Origin: JACCTH01 sp035253825
GTDB lineage: Bacteria; Actinomycetota; Acidimicrobiia; Spongiisociales; ZC4RG35
Assembly: GCA_035253825.1 (NCBI GenBank)
Contig: DATFBM010000033.1
Span: forward strand, 62,001 to 126,000
Reading direction: 5' to 3'
DNA length: 64,000 nt
Shown here: one piece after another, positions 9,021 through 17,665 of the stretch
How the letters are laid out: the number at the start of each line of letters is the position of its first letter
How positions within the stretch are numbered: the stretch's first letter is position 1
The notes under the pieces: generated by a model
What the model saw: only the letters and a program-made list of their open reading frames with translations
What the model was told of the DNA's origin: nothing
Database searches by the model: none
Position numbers and translations under genes: made by a program

Positions 9021-10462
9021 GAAATCGAACCTGGTTGTTGGTGGTCGTGAGCCTGGCCCTAGTCGTCGCCGCCTGTGGAGGCGGAGGCGCAGGGACGACG
9101 ACGGCTGCGCCCACCGCAACCACCCAGGGCGAGGCGCCTGCCACCACGGCTGCCCCGGCCGAAACCACCACCAGCGGGGCTCCGGTAGCCGAGACGCCAT
9201 ACGAGCATCTCAATCAGGCATACGCCGGCGACTTCGAGGGCACGACGGTCGAGATTGTGGCCCAATGGCAAGACGCGGAAGCGGACAACTTCAACGCCTC
9301 GCTCCAGCCCTTCCGTGACGCCACGGGGATCGACGTGGTCTTCGAACCAACGCCCGAGTATGAAACGGTCTTACAGGCGCGAGTCGACGGGGGCGACGCC
9401 CCCGATCTGGCTCAGATCGCGCAGCCCGGAAAGATGGTGCAATACGCCGAGGCCGGTCAGCTAGTCAACCTCAGTGACTGGTTCAACGTCGACCAGCTCT
9501 CCAACGATCTGGTCGGTGGCTTCGTCGAGCTGGGATCACACAACGGAGACCTCTACGGAGTGTTTTTCAAAACCGACGTCAAGTCGATCGTGTGGTATCC
9601 AGTCCAGGGCTTCGCCGATGCCGGCTATGCGGTCCCCACGACCTGGGATGAGTTGCTGGCGCTGAGCGATCAGATAGTGGCCGATGGCACCAGCCCCTGG
9701 TGCATCTCCATCGAGAGCCAGGCAGCAGATGGTTGGGTAGCAACCGACTGGATGGAGGACATCCTGTTGCGAACCGCGCCCCCGGACATCTATCGGCAGT
9801 GGTACGCGCACGAGATTCCGTTTAACCACCCCGAAGTCCTCGAAGCTGCTGAGCTAATGCGGCAGATCTGGTTCACGCCCGGTTATGCCTATGGCGGAAG
9901 CACCTACATCAACAACACCTTCATCGGCGATACCCAGGATCCGATGTTCGACCCGGCCGGACCACAGTGCTGGATGCAGAAGCAGGCAGCCTGGATCCCA
10001 GGCTTCTGGGGGGCGAACAAGGATGCCGCCTCACCCGACGAATGGCCGAACGTGCCAGGCGAGGATGTCTCCTTCTTTTACCTGCCGCCGATCGAAGAGG
10101 AATTCGGGAATCCGGTGTTGGGAGCTGGCGACATGATCGTCATGTTCAACGACCGGCCTGAGGTGCGAGCTCTGCTCGAGTACCTGGCGACGCCCGAAGC
10201 GGCTCGAGGATGGATCGAGCGTGGGGGCTTTGTCTCCCCCAACAAGACCGTTCCGGTCGAGTGGTACTCCGGATACCCCAACCCGGAACTGGCGGCGCTG
10301 ATCGCCGACGCCACCACTTTCGGTTTCGATGCATCGGACCTGATGCCGGCCGAGGTGGGTGCCGGGACCTTCTGGGAAGGGATGGTGGAATGGGTCGCCG
10401 CCGATGGCGAGGGCACCGAGACCATCTTCGAGGAGATCGAATCAAGCTGGCCATCCAGCTGA
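9017..10462 (+). CDS. ABC transporter sugar-binding lipoprotein
   Basis: 481 residues from ATG 9017, which overlaps the kinase stop and is preceded by GGAGGAG. A short signal peptide ends in lipobox VAAC (Cys21), followed by a Gly/Thr/Ala-rich linker and a family 1 extracellular solute-binding domain. Stretches such as TTWDELLALSDQI and PEAARGWIERGGF resemble alpha-glucoside and chitobiose binding proteins. It should be membrane-anchored outside the cell and deliver ligand to the two permeases downstream. The operon suggests GlcNAc or chito-oligosaccharide as ligand. Confidence 0.88.
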   Translation: MRNRTWLLVVVSLALVVAACGGGGAGTTTAAPTATTQGEAPATTAAPAETTTSGAPVAETPYEHLNQAYAGDFEGTTVEIVAQWQDAEADNFNASLQPFRDATGIDVVFEPTPEYETVLQARVDGGDAPDLAQIAQPGKMVQYAEAGQLVNLSDWFNVDQLSNDLVGGFVELGSHNGDLYGVFFKTDVKSIVWYPVQGFADAGYAVPTTWDELLALSDQIVADGTSPWCISIESQAADGWVATDWMEDILLRTAPPDIYRQWYAHEIPFNHPEVLEAAELMRQIWFTPGYAYGGSTYINNTFIGDTQDPMFDPAGPQCWMQKQAAWIPGFWGANKDAASPDEWPNVPGEDVSFFYLPPIEEEFGNPVLGAGDMIVMFNDRPEVRALLEYLATPEAARGWIERGGFVSPNKTVPVEWYSGYPNPELAALIADATTFGFDASDLMPAEVGAGTFWEGMVEWVAADGEGTETIFEEIESSWPSS

Positions 10463-10483
10463 GTTAGCACCAAACAGGTTGTT

Positions 10484-10509
10484 GGCCGGGAGGCGCTCGC
10501 CTCCCGGCC
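10484..10509 (+). terminator. Strong intercistronic hairpin after binding-protein gene
   Basis: A perfect 11-bp GC-rich stem (GGCCGGGAGGC / GCCTCCCGGCC) with loop GCTC and no T-tract sits between the binding protein and the first permease. This is the usual place for a 3'-stabilising or attenuating hairpin that keeps binding-protein mRNA in excess. Confidence 0.7.
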
Positions 10510-10525
10510 CTACCGTGAGAATGCC

Positions 10526-11641
10526 TTGACCCAAGCTCTCGAACGCCCAACCCCCAACTCCCGCTTGATGGGGGCGGTGCGCGATCTAGTCATCGCCGCC
10601 GCTGTCACCGCCCTCCTCTGGCTTGGCCTGCGCTTCCTCCGCGATCCCGAGGCGCTGGCCGGCCTTGGGCCCACCGTCGGGAAGTTGGCTCAGGCTGCCG
10701 TCGCCCTCGTCCTCGGCGTCGGCGGGATCTGGGCCCTCTACATGGTGGCGAATTCGCTAGTCGAGCACCTGCCGGCGCGGATGGTGGTCGTCCTCCGACC
10801 CTGGGTCTTCGTGCTGCCGGCAATTGCCATCGTGACCCTCTATCTCATCTATCCGGCTATCGGCACCTTCATTCAGAGCATCACAGACGTGCCCGAAGGA
10901 CAAGGCGCCTTGGCTAATTACACCAATGCCTTCGGGGACGAGGATGTGCGGCTCGCCATTCGCAACAACCTCATCTGGCTGGCGGTGGCACCGGCGATCT
11001 CGGTGGCCATCGGCTTGGCTTTCGCGGCCATGGTCGACCGCATCAAGCACGAGGCTCTGGCCAAGTCTTTTGTTTTCCTGCCACTAGCCATCTCGATGGT
11101 GGGAGCCTCAGTCATCTGGCGGTTTGTTTATGCCTGGCGGCCTCCCGGACAGCAGCAGACCGGCATTCTCAACGCAGTCGTTGTTGCCTTCGGCGGCGAG
11201 CCGATCCCCTGGCTGCAGGAGATACCCGCCAATACCTTGGCCCTGATCGGGATCATGGTGTGGCTTCAGGTCGGATTCGCCATGGTGGTGCTGTCAGCGG
11301 CCATCAAGGGTGTCCCCCACGAGCTCACCGAAGCCGCCCGTATCGACGGCGCCTCCGAATTGCAGACTTTCTTCCGGATTCTCGTTCCGTCGATTCGGGG
11401 TTCCATCATCACCGTTTTCACCACGATCGCCATTGGGGTGCTCAAGGTCTTCGACATCGTGTTCGTGATGACCGGCGGGAAATTCAACACCAACGTGGTG
11501 GCGGTCCGCATGTTCGACGAGATGTTCAGGTTCCGGAACTTTGGCCAGGCGACGACGATGGCGGTCATTCTGTTCGTCGCAGTGGTGCCGATCATGGTCG
11601 TGAACGTTCGCAACCTCAGGCGACAGGGCATCGGCTCATGA
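10526..11641 (+). CDS. ABC sugar transporter permease, MalF type
   Basis: 371 residues from a TTG start (the nearby ATG at 10521 meets a stop at once). Two N-terminal hydrophobic helices precede the core permease domain. The ATPase-contact EAA loop reads EAARIDGASELQTFF near residue 268. It forms the membrane channel with the next gene. An ATP-binding subunit is not encoded nearby, which fits actinobacterial systems that share one MsiK-type ATPase among several sugar importers. It overlaps the next gene by ATGA. Confidence 0.9.
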   Translation: MTQALERPTPNSRLMGAVRDLVIAAAVTALLWLGLRFLRDPEALAGLGPTVGKLAQAAVALVLGVGGIWALYMVANSLVEHLPARMVVVLRPWVFVLPAIAIVTLYLIYPAIGTFIQSITDVPEGQGALANYTNAFGDEDVRLAIRNNLIWLAVAPAISVAIGLAFAAMVDRIKHEALAKSFVFLPLAISMVGASVIWRFVYAWRPPGQQQTGILNAVVVAFGGEPIPWLQEIPANTLALIGIMVWLQVGFAMVVLSAAIKGVPHELTEAARIDGASELQTFFRILVPSIRGSIITVFTTIAIGVLKVFDIVFVMTGGKFNTNVVAVRMFDEMFRFRNFGQATTMAVILFVAVVPIMVVNVRNLRRQGIGS

Positions 11642-12552
11642 CCGCTACTGATGTCACCCTCGGCGCCCAGAGTCAGGCCACTGCCGCCAATGTCCTGAGG
11701 TCACCCCGGTCAACCAGGGAAGGTCGCTGGCTGGTGAGGCTGAGCGTCTTCGCCATCGTCGTGGCCTGGACGCTGCCGACCCTGGGATTGTTGGTGAGCT
11801 CCTTCCGCCCCGGCAGCGAGATCGCCCTCTCCGGTTGGTGGGCCGCGATTGCGCAGCCATTCCGGTCGCAGTGGACCCTTGACAACTATGCCCGGGTCCT
11901 GACCGAGGACGGGATGTTCGACGCTTTCGTCAACAGCCTCATCGTCACCATTCCCTCCACAGTGATCCCGATCACGATCGCCGCCTTCGCCGCCTTTGCC
12001 TTCGCGTGGACCAGGTTCCGTGGTCGGGGTTTTCTCTTCGCCGTGATTGTCGGCCTCCTTGTGGTCCCCCTCCAGATGTCCCTGGTCCCTCTTCTCAGGG
12101 TCTATCAGTCGACGGGCCTCACCGGCAGTTTCATCGGGATCTGGCTGGCGCACACCGGCTTCGGCCTGCCCCTGGCGATCTATCTCCTCTTCAACTACAT
12201 CTCACAGCTCCCGCGCGACATCTTCGAATCGGCTTACGTGGATGGGGCTACTCCCTTCACCGCCTTCACCAGGCTCGTGCTTCCGCTCTCCTTCCCCGCC
12301 CTCGCCTCCTTCGCCATCTTCCAGTTTCTCTGGGTATGGAACGATCTCCTGGTTTCCCTGGTCTACCTGGGAACCAGCTCGGATGTCGCCGTCCTCACCG
12401 TCAAACTCGCTTCCCTAGTGGGGACCCGGGGTGAGGCCTGGCACCTTCTGACCGCGGCCGGGTTCGTGTCGATGATCATTCCTCTGGTGGTGTTCCTCGC
12501 TCTCCAGCGCTTCTTTGTGCGCGGTCTCCTGGCGGGATCGGTCAAAGGCTAA
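11638..12552 (+). CDS. ABC sugar transporter permease, MalG type
   Basis: 304 residues from ATG 11638, which overlaps the stop of the first permease. Six hydrophobic helices are visible; the EAA-loop region reads ESAYVDGATPFTAFTRLVLP near residue 194. The C-terminal FFVRGLLAGSVKG is the typical MalG/LacG ending. It pairs with the MalF-type subunit to import the ligand of the lipoprotein. Confidence 0.92.
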   Translation: MTATDVTLGAQSQATAANVLRSPRSTREGRWLVRLSVFAIVVAWTLPTLGLLVSSFRPGSEIALSGWWAAIAQPFRSQWTLDNYARVLTEDGMFDAFVNSLIVTIPSTVIPITIAAFAAFAFAWTRFRGRGFLFAVIVGLLVVPLQMSLVPLLRVYQSTGLTGSFIGIWLAHTGFGLPLAIYLLFNYISQLPRDIFESAYVDGATPFTAFTRLVLPLSFPALASFAIFQFLWVWNDLLVSLVYLGTSSDVAVLTVKLASLVGTRGEAWHLLTAAGFVSMIIPLVVFLALQRFFVRGLLAGSVKG

Positions 12553-12556
12553 CCCG

Positions 12557-14071
12557 GTGGCCACCGGCGACGGCGCCACCGCCCTGATCGCCTTCGAAGG
12601 TCTGGAAGTCGACCAGGGCTTGCGCCACCTGCTGGCCGACGCTCGCGTGGCCGGAGTGACTCTTTACGGACGGCTCAACATCGACAACGCCGAGCAGACC
12701 CGACGCCTTACAGAGGACATCCAGGAGGCCGCCGGGCGTCCGCTGCTGATCGCCGTCGATCAGGAAGGGGGCCAGCTCACCGCCGCCGGCCCCGAGACGA
12801 CTCATTTCGCCGGCAACATGGCACTGGGAGCGACCCGTGATCCCGGATTGGCCGAGCAGGTGGGACGGGCGATCGGGAGCGAGCTGCGGGCGTTGGGCAT
12901 CACAGTCAATTACGCCCCGGTTGCAGACGTTGCCAGCCGCCCCTGGAACCCCTCCCTAGGCATCAGGGCCTTCGGCGAGGAACCGGCGCTGGTCGGAGAA
13001 ATGACCGCCTCCATGGTGGCCGGACTCCAATCCGCCGGAGTGGGCGCCACCATCAAGCACTTCCCGGGCAAAGGTGAAGCCACTGTGGATCCCCACCATG
13101 GCCTGCCGGTTCTCGATCTCGACCTCGACCGACTGGAGCGAGTGGAGTTTCCACCTTTTCGAGCCGGCATGGAGGCTGGGGCGCGCCTCTTGATGGTGGG
13201 TCACTACGGCCTTCCGGCGGTGATCGGCGACCGGACCACTCCAACGTCGATATCCGCAGTGGCGATCAAGGAGCTGATTAGAGGACGCCTCGGCTACGAA
13301 GGTGTGATCGTCACCGACGCACTTGACATGGGAGGATTTGGCTCCGTCGCTACCGAGCTTCCGCTTTCCGCCGGGGCCGACCTGCTCCTTTATGGCCCCT
13401 CCCAAGTCGGAACCCTCCCCTCATGGCGAGGAAAAGCCAATCCGAGGCTGGAAAAGCTCTTCGCCTGGATTTCGTCCCATGAACAGCCGCCGCTGACCGC
13501 GGTGGGAGCTTCGAATCATCAAGCTCTGGCAGCGACCCTCGCTCGCCGCTCGCTCACCCTGGTCCGCGATTCCGCGGGCCTGCTTCCCATCAAGATCGGG
13601 GCAGACGATCGCATACTGACGGTGATGCCGCGGCCCACCGATCTGACGCCCGCCGACACCTCCTCAATGGTTCAGCCCGGCCTGGCACCGGCGATCAGGA
13701 CCCGTCACCGCTCCACCACCGAGTTGCTCATTAACCAGGAACCTTCACAGTCAGAGATCGGAGCCGTGCTCGAGGCGGCCGCAAACCACGACTTGATCGT
13801 CGCCGGGACCATCGATGCCGGTCCCGGGCAGGCGGACTTGGTCGGAGGCCTGATGGAAACGGGCAAGCCAGTGGTTGCCGTCGCCCTCCGCACTCCTTAC
13901 GACCTGGCCCGCTATCCCACCGCCGGAACATATGTCTGCACCTACGGGATCCATCCGGCATCGATGGAAGCGCTGGCGGCGGCGTTGTTCGGCGAAGCAT
14001 CGATGAGCGGCCGCCTGCCCGCGGCGGTGCCCGGTTTGTATCCGGTCGGCCACTATGACCAGAAGCAATGA
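12557..14071 (+). CDS. Cytoplasmic GH3 beta-N-acetylhexosaminidase (NagZ/DasD-like)
   Basis: 504 residues from GTG 12557, four bases after the permease stop; an upstream in-frame start would overlap the permease. Family GH3 is shown by AVDQEGGQLT, KHFPGKGEATVDPHHGLP near residue 167 (the usual KHFPGHG has His where this has Lys, and the catalytic Asp-x-His is kept) and nucleophile segment VTDALDMGGF near 253. There is no signal peptide, so it acts inside the cell, probably cutting imported chitobiose or related GlcNAc disaccharides. The layout recalls the Streptomyces dasABC-dasD set. Confidence 0.88.
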   Translation: MATGDGATALIAFEGLEVDQGLRHLLADARVAGVTLYGRLNIDNAEQTRRLTEDIQEAAGRPLLIAVDQEGGQLTAAGPETTHFAGNMALGATRDPGLAEQVGRAIGSELRALGITVNYAPVADVASRPWNPSLGIRAFGEEPALVGEMTASMVAGLQSAGVGATIKHFPGKGEATVDPHHGLPVLDLDLDRLERVEFPPFRAGMEAGARLLMVGHYGLPAVIGDRTTPTSISAVAIKELIRGRLGYEGVIVTDALDMGGFGSVATELPLSAGADLLLYGPSQVGTLPSWRGKANPRLEKLFAWISSHEQPPLTAVGASNHQALAATLARRSLTLVRDSAGLLPIKIGADDRILTVMPRPTDLTPADTSSMVQPGLAPAIRTRHRSTTELLINQEPSQSEIGAVLEAAANHDLIVAGTIDAGPGQADLVGGLMETGKPVVAVALRTPYDLARYPTAGTYVCTYGIHPASMEALAAALFGEASMSGRLPAAVPGLYPVGHYDQKQ

Positions 14072-14982
14072 GCATCGGGATAAGCGGCCTCGTCGACATC
14101 CAGATCAACGGCGGTTTCGGACACGATTTCACCGAAGATCCCGACTCGATCTGGTTGGTCGGGGAAAGGCTCACCGAATCCGGGGTCGATGCGTTTCTCC
14201 CCACGATCATCTCCTCTCCCCCGGGAACTGTCGAGCAAGCCCTCGCCGTCCTGGCACAAGGTCCCCCCACCAATTACCAAGGAGCCCGCCCGCTCGGGCT
14301 TCATGTCGAGGGACCAATGCTCGCACCATCCCGCCGGGGCACCCATCCCCAGCAGTACCTGCGGTTGCCGTCGCTCGATGTGATCGAGGGCTGGACCGCC
14401 GCAGCCGGTGTCTTGATGGTGACTCTGGCGCCCGAACTGCCTGGAGCGCGTGCGGTCGTGGAGGCGTTGCTGTCAGAAGGCGTGGTGGTGGCTCTCGGTC
14501 ATTCAGCCGCCACGTACGAGGAAGCGACGGCCGCCTTCTCCTGGGGGGTTACCCACGTCACTCACCTGTTCAACGCCATGCCCCCGTTCGATCACCGTGA
14601 ACCGGGGCCAATCGGGGCCCTCCTCGTCCAAGATGGCGTCACTGCAGGCGTGATCGTGGACGGCATTCACGTTCATCCGGCCACCGTTGCCGCCACCTGG
14701 AGACTGCTCGGGCCCGAACGACTGGTGCTGGTGAGTGACGCGATGGCAGCGGCTGGGCTTGGCGATGGATCGTTCTCGATCGGCACAGTGCCGGTATCGG
14801 TGGAGGGAGGCCGAGTTGTCAACGCCGATGGGAAATTGGCGGGAAGCAGCCTCCTCCTCGATCAGGCGGTTCGCAACCTGGTGACGTTCACCGGTTGCAC
14901 CGAATCAGAGGCGATCGCCGCGGCAACCAAGAATCCGCTCACCGTGCTCGGAAGACATTCTTTCGGGCGAGGCCGGCAATGA
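14068..14982 (+). CDS. nagA: N-acetylglucosamine-6-phosphate deacetylase, barrel-only form
   Basis: 304 residues, against about 380 for usual NagA. The TIM-barrel core is complete: GLVDIQINGGFG, LHVEGPML (metal Glu, about residue 79), GHSAATYEE, THLFNAM, DGIHVHP and VSDAMAAAGL (catalytic Asp). It starts directly at the first barrel strand and ends just after NPLTVLG, so both segments that form the small beta-sandwich domain are missing. An in-frame stop at 14056 rules out a longer N-terminus. It should deacetylate GlcNAc-6-P to GlcN-6-P. ATGA overlaps link it to both neighbours. Confidence 0.88.
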   Translation: MSIGISGLVDIQINGGFGHDFTEDPDSIWLVGERLTESGVDAFLPTIISSPPGTVEQALAVLAQGPPTNYQGARPLGLHVEGPMLAPSRRGTHPQQYLRLPSLDVIEGWTAAAGVLMVTLAPELPGARAVVEALLSEGVVVALGHSAATYEEATAAFSWGVTHVTHLFNAMPPFDHREPGPIGALLVQDGVTAGVIVDGIHVHPATVAATWRLLGPERLVLVSDAMAAAGLGDGSFSIGTVPVSVEGGRVVNADGKLAGSSLLLDQAVRNLVTFTGCTESEAIAAATKNPLTVLGRHSFGRGRQ

Positions 14983-16001
14983 CCCTCTGGGCCGAGATCA
15001 ACAGCCAGGCGGAGGTCCTCGCCGCGGCTCACGAGGGGCTACGGAAAGAAGTCAGTTCCCTCGGCCAATGGATCCGGGATTCGGGGGCGACCCACCTGGT
15101 GCTTGCCGCCCGCGGCTCCTCGGACAACGCCGGCCGCTATGCCCAGTATCTGTGGGGAGCCCGCAACGGGCTCAGTGTGGCCCTGACGACCCCCTCGCTT
15201 TTCGGCGCCTATTCGAGCCCGCCCCACCTGGCAGGGGCTTTGGTAGTCGGAATCTCCCAATCAGGAGAGTCTCCCGACCTGCTGGGAGTCATCGAAGAAG
15301 CCAATCGGCAGGGCCGACCGACACTGGCAATCACCAACAACGCCGAGTCCCCGATGGCACAACTCGCCACCCGGTCTCTCGAGCTGGGAGTAGGCATAGA
15401 GGAAGCCGTCGCCGCTACGAAGACCTACACCGGCCAGCTTCTGGCCATTGCCCTTGTTTCTGCTGCCATTGCCGGGGAAGCCCAGGAGGAGCAATTTCGA
15501 AGACTCGCGCCCGCGGTCAATGAAGTGCTCGCCGCTGGAGAGCAGATAAGGAAGGTTGCCGTCGACTTCGCCAGCCACGACCGGTGCGTGGTTATCGGCC
15601 GCGGGTTTCATCACGCTACCGCTCACGAGTGGGCGCTCAAGATCGCTGAACTGTCCTACCTGGTCGCCCAGCCCTTTTCGTCGGCAGATTTTCGACACGG
15701 TCCCATCGCCTTGGTCGAGCCCGGTCTGGCGGTGCTGGCCGTCGCCAGCCAGGGCCCGTTATTCGCCGAAATCTCCGAATTGCTTGAAGAGGTTACGTCG
15801 GCCGGTGCCAAGGTGGTTGCGATCTCAGACCGCGATGACCTGCCCGCGGAGTATCTGCTCAGAATCCCGACCACACCGGAATGGCTCAGTCCGATTCCGG
15901 CCATCGTCGCCGCTCAGGTTTTCACCTATCACCTGACGGTTGCCCGCGGATACGACCCGGACCGCCCCCGTGGCTTGCGAAAAGTCACGAGGACGGTCTG
16001 A
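14979..16001 (+). CDS. SIS-domain glucosamine-6-phosphate deaminase/isomerase (NagB-II/GlmS-C type)
   Basis: 340 residues from ATG 14979 overlapping the nagA stop. Two SIS domains are present: the first with ARGSSDNA and SQSGES, the second with GRGFHHATAHEWALKIAE and FRHGP. The C-terminus PRGLRKVTRTV matches the lid and tail of the GlmS isomerase half, but the glutaminase domain is absent. In this operon it would convert GlcN-6-P to fructose-6-P and ammonia, completing the pathway from NagA. It is the last gene of the operon. Confidence 0.85.
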   Translation: MTLWAEINSQAEVLAAAHEGLRKEVSSLGQWIRDSGATHLVLAARGSSDNAGRYAQYLWGARNGLSVALTTPSLFGAYSSPPHLAGALVVGISQSGESPDLLGVIEEANRQGRPTLAITNNAESPMAQLATRSLELGVGIEEAVAATKTYTGQLLAIALVSAAIAGEAQEEQFRRLAPAVNEVLAAGEQIRKVAVDFASHDRCVVIGRGFHHATAHEWALKIAELSYLVAQPFSSADFRHGPIALVEPGLAVLAVASQGPLFAEISELLEEVTSAGAKVVAISDRDDLPAEYLLRIPTTPEWLSPIPAIVAAQVFTYHLTVARGYDPDRPRGLRKVTRTV

Positions 16002-16005
16002 AGGA

Positions 16006-16266
16006 TCAGGTAGTCGTTCGAGCGGTGCCCATCCGGCTGGCGATGAACACCAGAATCGCGGCCACGAGGATGGAGGCGATCCAGTCGACACCCTCAGTAT
16101 CGGGCCAAACCGCTCCCGCCAGCCACCCACCGACCAGCGCCCCGACGATTCCCAGAACGATGGTGAGCACCCAGCTCATCCCGCCCGTGTTGGGAATCAC
16201 CATGCGGGCCAGAGCCCCGACCACCAGTCCGATAACGATATAAAGGACGATCGTCCCAATATCCAA
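16006..16266 (-). CDS. GlsB/YeaQ/YmgE family small membrane protein
   Basis: 86 residues from a TTG start preceded by AAGGAGAG three bases away; the longer ORF lacks such a site. Three hydrophobic segments with glycine-rich packing (VIGLVVGALARMVIP, GIVGALVGGWLAG, SILVAAILVFIA) are the pattern of transglycosylase-associated/stress-response membrane proteins. Function poorly defined in the family. It converges with the SIS gene, four bases apart. Confidence 0.82.
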   Translation of the reverse strand: MDIGTIVLYIVIGLVVGALARMVIPNTGGMSWVLTIVLGIVGALVGGWLAGAVWPDTEGVDWIASILVAAILVFIASRMGTARTTT

Positions 16267-16314
16267 GGTCTCTCCTTCTTTCTGCGCTGCCACTGTGCCC
16301 GCAAAGGGCAAATT

Positions 16315-16860
16315 TCAAACCGCCCCGGCATCTTTCGCAGACCGAGATCGATTAGCGGTAGGGGGCGCTGGGTCTTCGAGAAAGGCCAGACGAGCCGCGG
16401 TGTCGTGGAGCGAAGCCAAGATATTCAGTTGATCCACGGCTCGCCTGTCGAGTTCGTCGAAGTCCACTCCCGCCAGACCGTTGCCATCTCGGGCTAGCGG
16501 CCGGAGCGAAACCCACAGCCGGCGCTTGGCGGTCACTCCCGACATGAGACTCTCCAGCTCCACCACCCGGCTCAGCGGCGAGTATCGGACCAGCCGACCG
16601 TTGGGCTTCAGTCCTTCGATCGCCTCCATCCCCGCGGCCGCCACTTTCTTGATGACCCCCTCGGCGACCCCAAGAATCTTCATCAGGACAACGAGAGTCG
16701 TTTCATCGGCTTCGATCTCTCGGGCGACCGTTCGCAGCGACTCCCATTGCGGATGGCGATTCTCTTTGGCCAGCCGCCTGGCCAATCGACGTCCGGCCAC
16801 TGCTCCCGCCCGATGGTCGCGCAGGTAGATGGCGAGGAGTCTCCGAGCCGAGTCGGCCAT
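16315..16860 (-). CDS. Hypothetical helical protein
   Basis: 181 residues, predicted mainly alpha-helical and rich in Arg, Ala and Leu, with no signal or membrane segment. Conserved-looking stretches include REIEADETTLVVLMKILGV and PNGRLVRYSPLSRVVELE. The shape fits helical actinobacterial conserved hypotheticals, but I cannot name a function. It lies between two minus-strand genes of unrelated type. Confidence 0.65.
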   Translation of the reverse strand: MADSARRLLAIYLRDHRAGAVAGRRLARRLAKENRHPQWESLRTVAREIEADETTLVVLMKILGVAEGVIKKVAAAGMEAIEGLKPNGRLVRYSPLSRVVELESLMSGVTAKRRLWVSLRPLARDGNGLAGVDFDELDRRAVDQLNILASLHDTAARLAFLEDPAPPTANRSRSAKDAGAV

Positions 16861-16924
16861 GAAGCGGGACCTACCCGAGATCTGCCCCGGTCAATCGGAG
16901 ATTCGTCGAGCGAGAAAGCTTTGG

Positions 16925-17656
16925 CTAGTACCCGATATCGGGCGGAGCCTGCCCGACTTCGGGGAGGGGGGACTCATGAAGAACCTCCTCCAGTAGAGGG
17001 CGGAACTCGCTGAGGGTGGCCGTGTCGAATCCACTGAGGTCGTCTCGACCCGGGCACCCCCCCTCGTCATAGGCAATGGCCACAATCGAGAGGATCTCGT
17101 CTCCGACGACGGTCGCATATTGCAGATTGAGCTCGGAGCTCGATCCGTCGGGCAGAGTCCCCACGAAGCCGAAGCTGACTCCCGGTGTTCCTCCTAAGAC
17201 GAAGTCTTCGACCGGGAAGGGATCGAAGCCGTACTCGGCCCCACACCCCAGCACCCGATCGGAGCCGATGGCTTCGACGAAACCAGCCGCGAAGCGATCG
17301 AGATTCTCATCGCGATCGCCGTTGGGATCGAGATCTTCGAACGAGGCGATGGGGTAGGACATGGCTTCAACCAACCCGACCGTCTGTCCGGCTCGTTCGA
17401 CACACAGCAGAGGAGCCTCCCCTTCGCAGGCTCGAACAGCCCATCCGCCTTCCAACTCGGCGACCTTTGACGGGTCTTCCCAATCGACGATCGCCCCCAC
17501 GCCGGTAGGTGGGACATCGGTGGCGAGGGAGGTGCTCGTGGTGCTTCCGGAATCAGAGCGGCCGCAGGCGGCGACGGCCAGTAGGGCTGCGATGAGGAAA
17601 AGCGATCTGAGTGGAAAGAATCCCGTGATATTGCGTGCGGGCAAGAGAGCTGACAT
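16925..17656 (-). CDS. Putative secreted lipoprotein, function unknown
   Basis: About 243 residues from ATG 17656; TTG codons three and two codons upstream are alternatives and would abut the preceding gene. The N-terminus has a hydrophobic signal ending in lipobox AVAAC, followed by a Ser/Thr-rich linker. The mature part has four to six cysteines (for example RACEGEAPLLC and VLGCGAEYGF) that may form disulfides outside the membrane. Translation may be coupled to the upstream gene. Confidence 0.7.
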   Translation of the reverse strand: MSALLPARNITGFFPLRSLFLIAALLAVAACGRSDSGSTTSTSLATDVPPTGVGAIVDWEDPSKVAELEGGWAVRACEGEAPLLCVERAGQTVGLVEAMSYPIASFEDLDPNGDRDENLDRFAAGFVEAIGSDRVLGCGAEYGFDPFPVEDFVLGGTPGVSFGFVGTLPDGSSSELNLQYATVVGDEILSIVAIAYDEGGCPGRDDLSGFDTATLSEFRPLLEEVLHESPLPEVGQAPPDIGY

Positions 17657-17665
17657 ACCCAACAA

